A DNA stretch of 33,097 bases, taken from IMG/VR virus record IMGVR_UViG_3300042355_000507, positions 1 to 33,097 of that record; one strand, 5' to 3'. The notes beneath the pieces were generated by a model. The model saw only the letters and a list, made by a program, of their open reading frames with translations. It searched no databases and was not told the DNA's origin. Of the stretch, positions 30,712 through 33,097 are shown one piece after another. The position numbers were made by a program, and so were the translations under genes. The first letter of the stretch is position 1. Every line of letters starts with the position of its first letter. The DNA is from a virus.

Positions 30712-33097
30712 ATGACCGTCGCCGCAGCCGCCGCCAAAGCAGGGCCATACACCGGCAACGATTCCGCGTCGGCCTTCGCCTTCTCCTTCAAGGTATTCGC
30801 CGACGCCGACATCCGCGTCGTCGAGACGGTGATCGCCACCGAAGTCGAGACCGACTTGGTGCTCAACACCAACTACACCGTCTCGCGCAACGTCGATCAA
30901 GACAACAACCCCGGCGGCACGATCACCTACAAGGTGGGCGGCGTCACCACGGCGCTGCCCTCGACGAAGAAGATCACGATCGTCGGCGACTTCGACTACG
31001 AGCAACCCACCGACATCCCCAACGGCGGGGCGTTCTTCGCCAACGTGATCGAGAACGCCCTCGACCGCGTGACGATGCTTGTAAAGCAGCAGCAGGAAAA
31101 GCTCGACCGGGCGGCCGTGGTGCCGGTGAGCAGCAGTTACACCGTTGAGGACTTGAGCGACGACCTCATCACGCTGGCCGCGATCGAGGCGAGCATCACG
31201 ACCGTCGCCGGCATCTCGGCCAACGTCACGACGGTCGCCGGGGTTTCCGCCGATGTGACGACGGTCGCCGGCATTGCGGCCAACGTGACAACGGTGGCCG
31301 GTGTCGCAGCCGATGTCACCGCCGTGGCAGCGCTTGATCCGACCGATCTCGGTACGGTTGCCGATAACGTCACTGACATCACCAACTTCTCTGATGTGTA
31401 CCAAGGCGCCAAGGCGGCCGACCCCGCGCTGCGCAACAACGGCAACGCGCTGCAAGCAGGCGACCTCTACTTCAACACGGCCGACGACGCGCTGCGTGTC
31501 TACAGCGGTACGGTGTGGGTCGCAGGCACGGCCGGCACGGTGTCGGTGCAGCAGTTCTCAGGGGATGGCGTCGAGACCGTTTTCTCCCTCGCCGCGGCTC
31601 CCGCCAGCGAGAACAACACGCAGGTCTACCTCTCGGGCGTCTATCAGCAGAAGTCCGAGTACGGCGTCAGCGGCACGACGCTCACCTTCTCGGCTGCACC
31701 GCCCGCAGGCACCAACAACATCGAGGTCGTCACCATCGCCACGCTCGCGCTCGGCGAGACCGACGCCAGCTTGGTGAGCTACACCCCCGCCGGCACCGGC
31801 GCAGTAGCAACAACGGCGCAGGCGAAGTTGCGCGAGTCAGTGAGTGTTGAAGATTTCGGTGCGGTCGGAGATGGGGTTACTGACGATAGCGCAGCAATCA
31901 ATGCTGCCATTGTTGCCGTTAATGCAGCGGGAGGCGGGGTAGTAAATCTTGATGCCTTAAATTATGCAGTTGCGACACCGGTCTACATGCTTTCTGATGT
32001 AACACTTAGAGGTAAAGGTTCCGGCTCAACTACGATTACGCAGATTGGATCAGCAGCTTCTTGGGATGCCATTGCGGTATCTAGTGGAATCATAACGACC
32101 CTTGCCGCCGCAGAATACAACGACATTCATGTGATCGGGTTGAAGCTGCAAGGGTTGTATACAGTCCCAATCCCTGACGGCGCAGCCACTTATGCAGTTG
32201 ATGGAATCTCCATTGCGAATGCTTGGAATAGCAGCATCGAAGATTGCCTTGTGGAAGATACCTCTACCGCTATTTCATTCTACGGAACGGTAACTGGGGT
32301 AGTCCATTACAACAACTTTATTTCTGGTTGTACCGTCCGGGATATTCAATCTTGGGACGCCGCAGGAAACTCCGGTACGCCGCGCGGTATTCTGATGAAT
32401 ACCTCAAGTTCGACTGTGGAGAATTGCATTGCAGAATCTGCTTACACTGGATTCTATGTTTCTGATGATTATGGCAACTACGTAAATTGCCGTGCCTCAC
32501 GTTGGACTGACGATGGATTCTACGTAAACGCCAACTACTGCACCTTCACGAACTGTTATGCAATCGGCAACACTACAAGGGCAGGAGCGTCTGGCTCTGG
32601 ATTTGCCGTAAATCCAAGCACTGGACACACTTTCACGGGTTGCGTTGCTTTGCGGTGTCCTAACTCGGGAATGAGGTTTAGACACGCCGCTGCTACTGCG
32701 CCGTACATGAACCGCGTTATTGGTTGCTGGTTCAGCGATTGCGGTTATGGATTCTTTGATGACATGACAGATGCTGATCCGTATCCAGATGCAATGGCAT
32801 ACGGAAACGTTTTCATTGGAAACATCGCAGATAATAACCAGAATAACGGCTTCATCTTCATTCATCAACAATCTGGAGTTATTCAAGGCAATGAAGCAGT
32901 TGACAATAACCAAGCTGGCGCTACCGTAAATACCCGAGGAGGCATCGGTCTGGCTGAGTACTGCATTGATAATGTAATCCAAGGGAATATCTGCCGTGAC
33001 ACGCAAGGAGTACCTACTCAGGTGTTCGGGTTGTACAGTTACCCAGCATCCGTCACTGGCGCGAGTATAGAGAACACAGGAAATCGGTTTGACCACA
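30712..33097 (+). CDS. Tail fibre / tailspike with T7-type N terminus and pectate-lyase-like helix (right end cut)
   Basis: 795 residues are visible and the frame is still open at the edge. ATG 30712 has AAAAGGA 7 bases before. The N-terminal domain (about 1-140: 'YTGNDSASAFAFSFKVFAD', 'YTVSRNVDQDNNPGGTITYK') is the T7 gp17-type virion anchor. A stalk with four 10-residue TTVAG repeats (163-202) follows, then a domain about 230-370 ('GDLYFNTADDALRVYSGTVW', 'NTQVYLSGVYQQKSEYGVSG'). From Val379, 'EDFGAVGDGVTDDSAAINAA' begins a Pectate_lyase_3-like right-handed beta-helix with many 'N...G' and 'V.NC.A' turns. It binds and may degrade host surface glycans. GC content drops sharply at this point, which suggests module exchange. 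Confidence 0.9.
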   Translation, partial: MTVAAAAAKAGPYTGNDSASAFAFSFKVFADADIRVVETVIATEVETDLVLNTNYTVSRNVDQDNNPGGTITYKVGGVTTALPSTKKITIVGDFDYEQPTDIPNGGAFFANVIENALDRVTMLVKQQQEKLDRAAVVPVSSSYTVEDLSDDLITLAAIEASITTVAGISANVTTVAGVSADVTTVAGIAANVTTVAGVAADVTAVAALDPTDLGTVADNVTDITNFSDVYQGAKAADPALRNNGNALQAGDLYFNTADDALRVYSGTVWVAGTAGTVSVQQFSGDGVETVFSLAAAPASENNTQVYLSGVYQQKSEYGVSGTTLTFSAAPPAGTNNIEVVTIATLALGETDASLVSYTPAGTGAVATTAQAKLRESVSVEDFGAVGDGVTDDSAAINAAIVAVNAAGGGVVNLDALNYAVATPVYMLSDVTLRGKGSGSTTITQIGSAASWDAIAVSSGIITTLAAAEYNDIHVIGLKLQGLYTVPIPDGAATYAVDGISIANAWNSSIEDCLVEDTSTAISFYGTVTGVVHYNNFISGCTVRDIQSWDAAGNSGTPRGILMNTSSSTVENCIAESAYTGFYVSDDYGNYVNCRASRWTDDGFYVNANYCTFTNCYAIGNTTRAGASGSGFAVNPSTGHTFTGCVALRCPNSGMRFRHAAATAPYMNRVIGCWFSDCGYGFFDDMTDADPYPDAMAYGNVFIGNIADNNQNNGFIFIHQQSGVIQGNEAVDNNQAGATVNTRGGIGLAEYCIDNVIQGNICRDTQGVPTQVFGLYSYPASVTGASIENTGNRFDH
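31198..31329 (+). repeat. Four 30-base tandem repeats in the tail-fibre stalk
   Basis: Units at 31198-31227, 31228-31257, 31258-31287 and 31288-31317, with a partial fifth, encode TTVAG(I/V)(S/A)A(N/D)V. Asn and Asp, and Ile and Val, alternate between units. In-frame repeats allow the stalk to change length by slippage without loss of frame. Confidence 0.85.

Noticed and set aside
30712-33097. Diversity-generating retroelement, suspected because the capsid genes resemble BPP-1
   Set aside because: No reverse transcriptase, no template/variable repeat pair and no Mtd-like C-type lectin gene is seen. The visible tailspike is a beta-helix. It could lie beyond the right edge, but nothing here supports it.
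1-33097. tRNA genes, CRISPR arrays, insertion sequences, integrase and attachment sites
   Set aside because: None recognised on either strand by reading; no regularly spaced repeats, transposase or recombinase motifs.

Overview
The window is a contiguous piece of a tailed-phage genome with T7/BPP-1-type (podovirus) virion genes. It is GC-rich and densely packed, with many start/stop overlaps. The capsid set (portal, Bbp19-like protein, scaffold, major capsid protein, Bbp16-like cement protein) resembles Bordetella phage BPP-1 and relatives. The tail and ejection set (two tail-tube proteins, a GNAT-like protein, internal virion proteins, a giant internal protein, a tail fibre with a T7-type N terminus) has T7-like organisation. 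The base composition and protein families suggest a GC-rich Pseudomonadota host. No integrase, RNA polymerase, tRNA, CRISPR array or reverse transcriptase is visible.

Positions 1-3669 form one leftward operon reading off the left edge. It has a recombination pair (a DUF2815-type ssDNA-annealing protein, cut by the edge, and a DUF2800/Cas4-like nuclease with four Cys) among many small unknown or membrane proteins. A sigma70-like promoter (3715-3745) drives it. A terminator (3771-3801) separates it from a short leftward unit made of an HTH repressor-like gene and a 53-residue membrane protein.

Positions 4405-4578 are a divergent control region. The leftward HTH gene (3982-4404) and the rightward one (4579-4845) are paralogues, like a cI/cro pair. 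The decamer GTTTAGCGTT lies at the same place in the rightward promoter and in the leftward operon promoter, which makes it a candidate shared operator. The rightward unit continues into a primase-helicase fusion (AEP primase, PriCT-like linker, RepA-like helicase), followed by a cluster of GCAAC/GTTGC repeats and a small HTH protein.

Positions 7324-33097 are the rightward late region: TerS, TerL, a small protein, portal, a secreted-looking protein, a frameshifted structural gene, Bbp19-like protein, scaffold, major capsid protein, cement protein, a small protein, terminator, tail-tube A and B, GNAT-like protein, internal virion proteins, a 2993-residue multi-domain protein, and a tail fibre/tailspike that runs off the right edge. 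The sequence CCGTACCCTT(GAC) occurs five times, always on the + strand and only in this late region. Four copies are at gene junctions and one is inside a gene. It is the strongest unexplained signal here and probably marks a late-promoter family.

The giant protein looks like a polyvalent protein. It has a zincin (HEMGH) that appears split by an inserted ADP-ribosyltransferase-like domain, and a GNAT-like segment of lower GC. The tailspike changes abruptly to a much lower GC content where its pectate-lyase-like beta-helix begins, which suggests exchange of the receptor-binding module.
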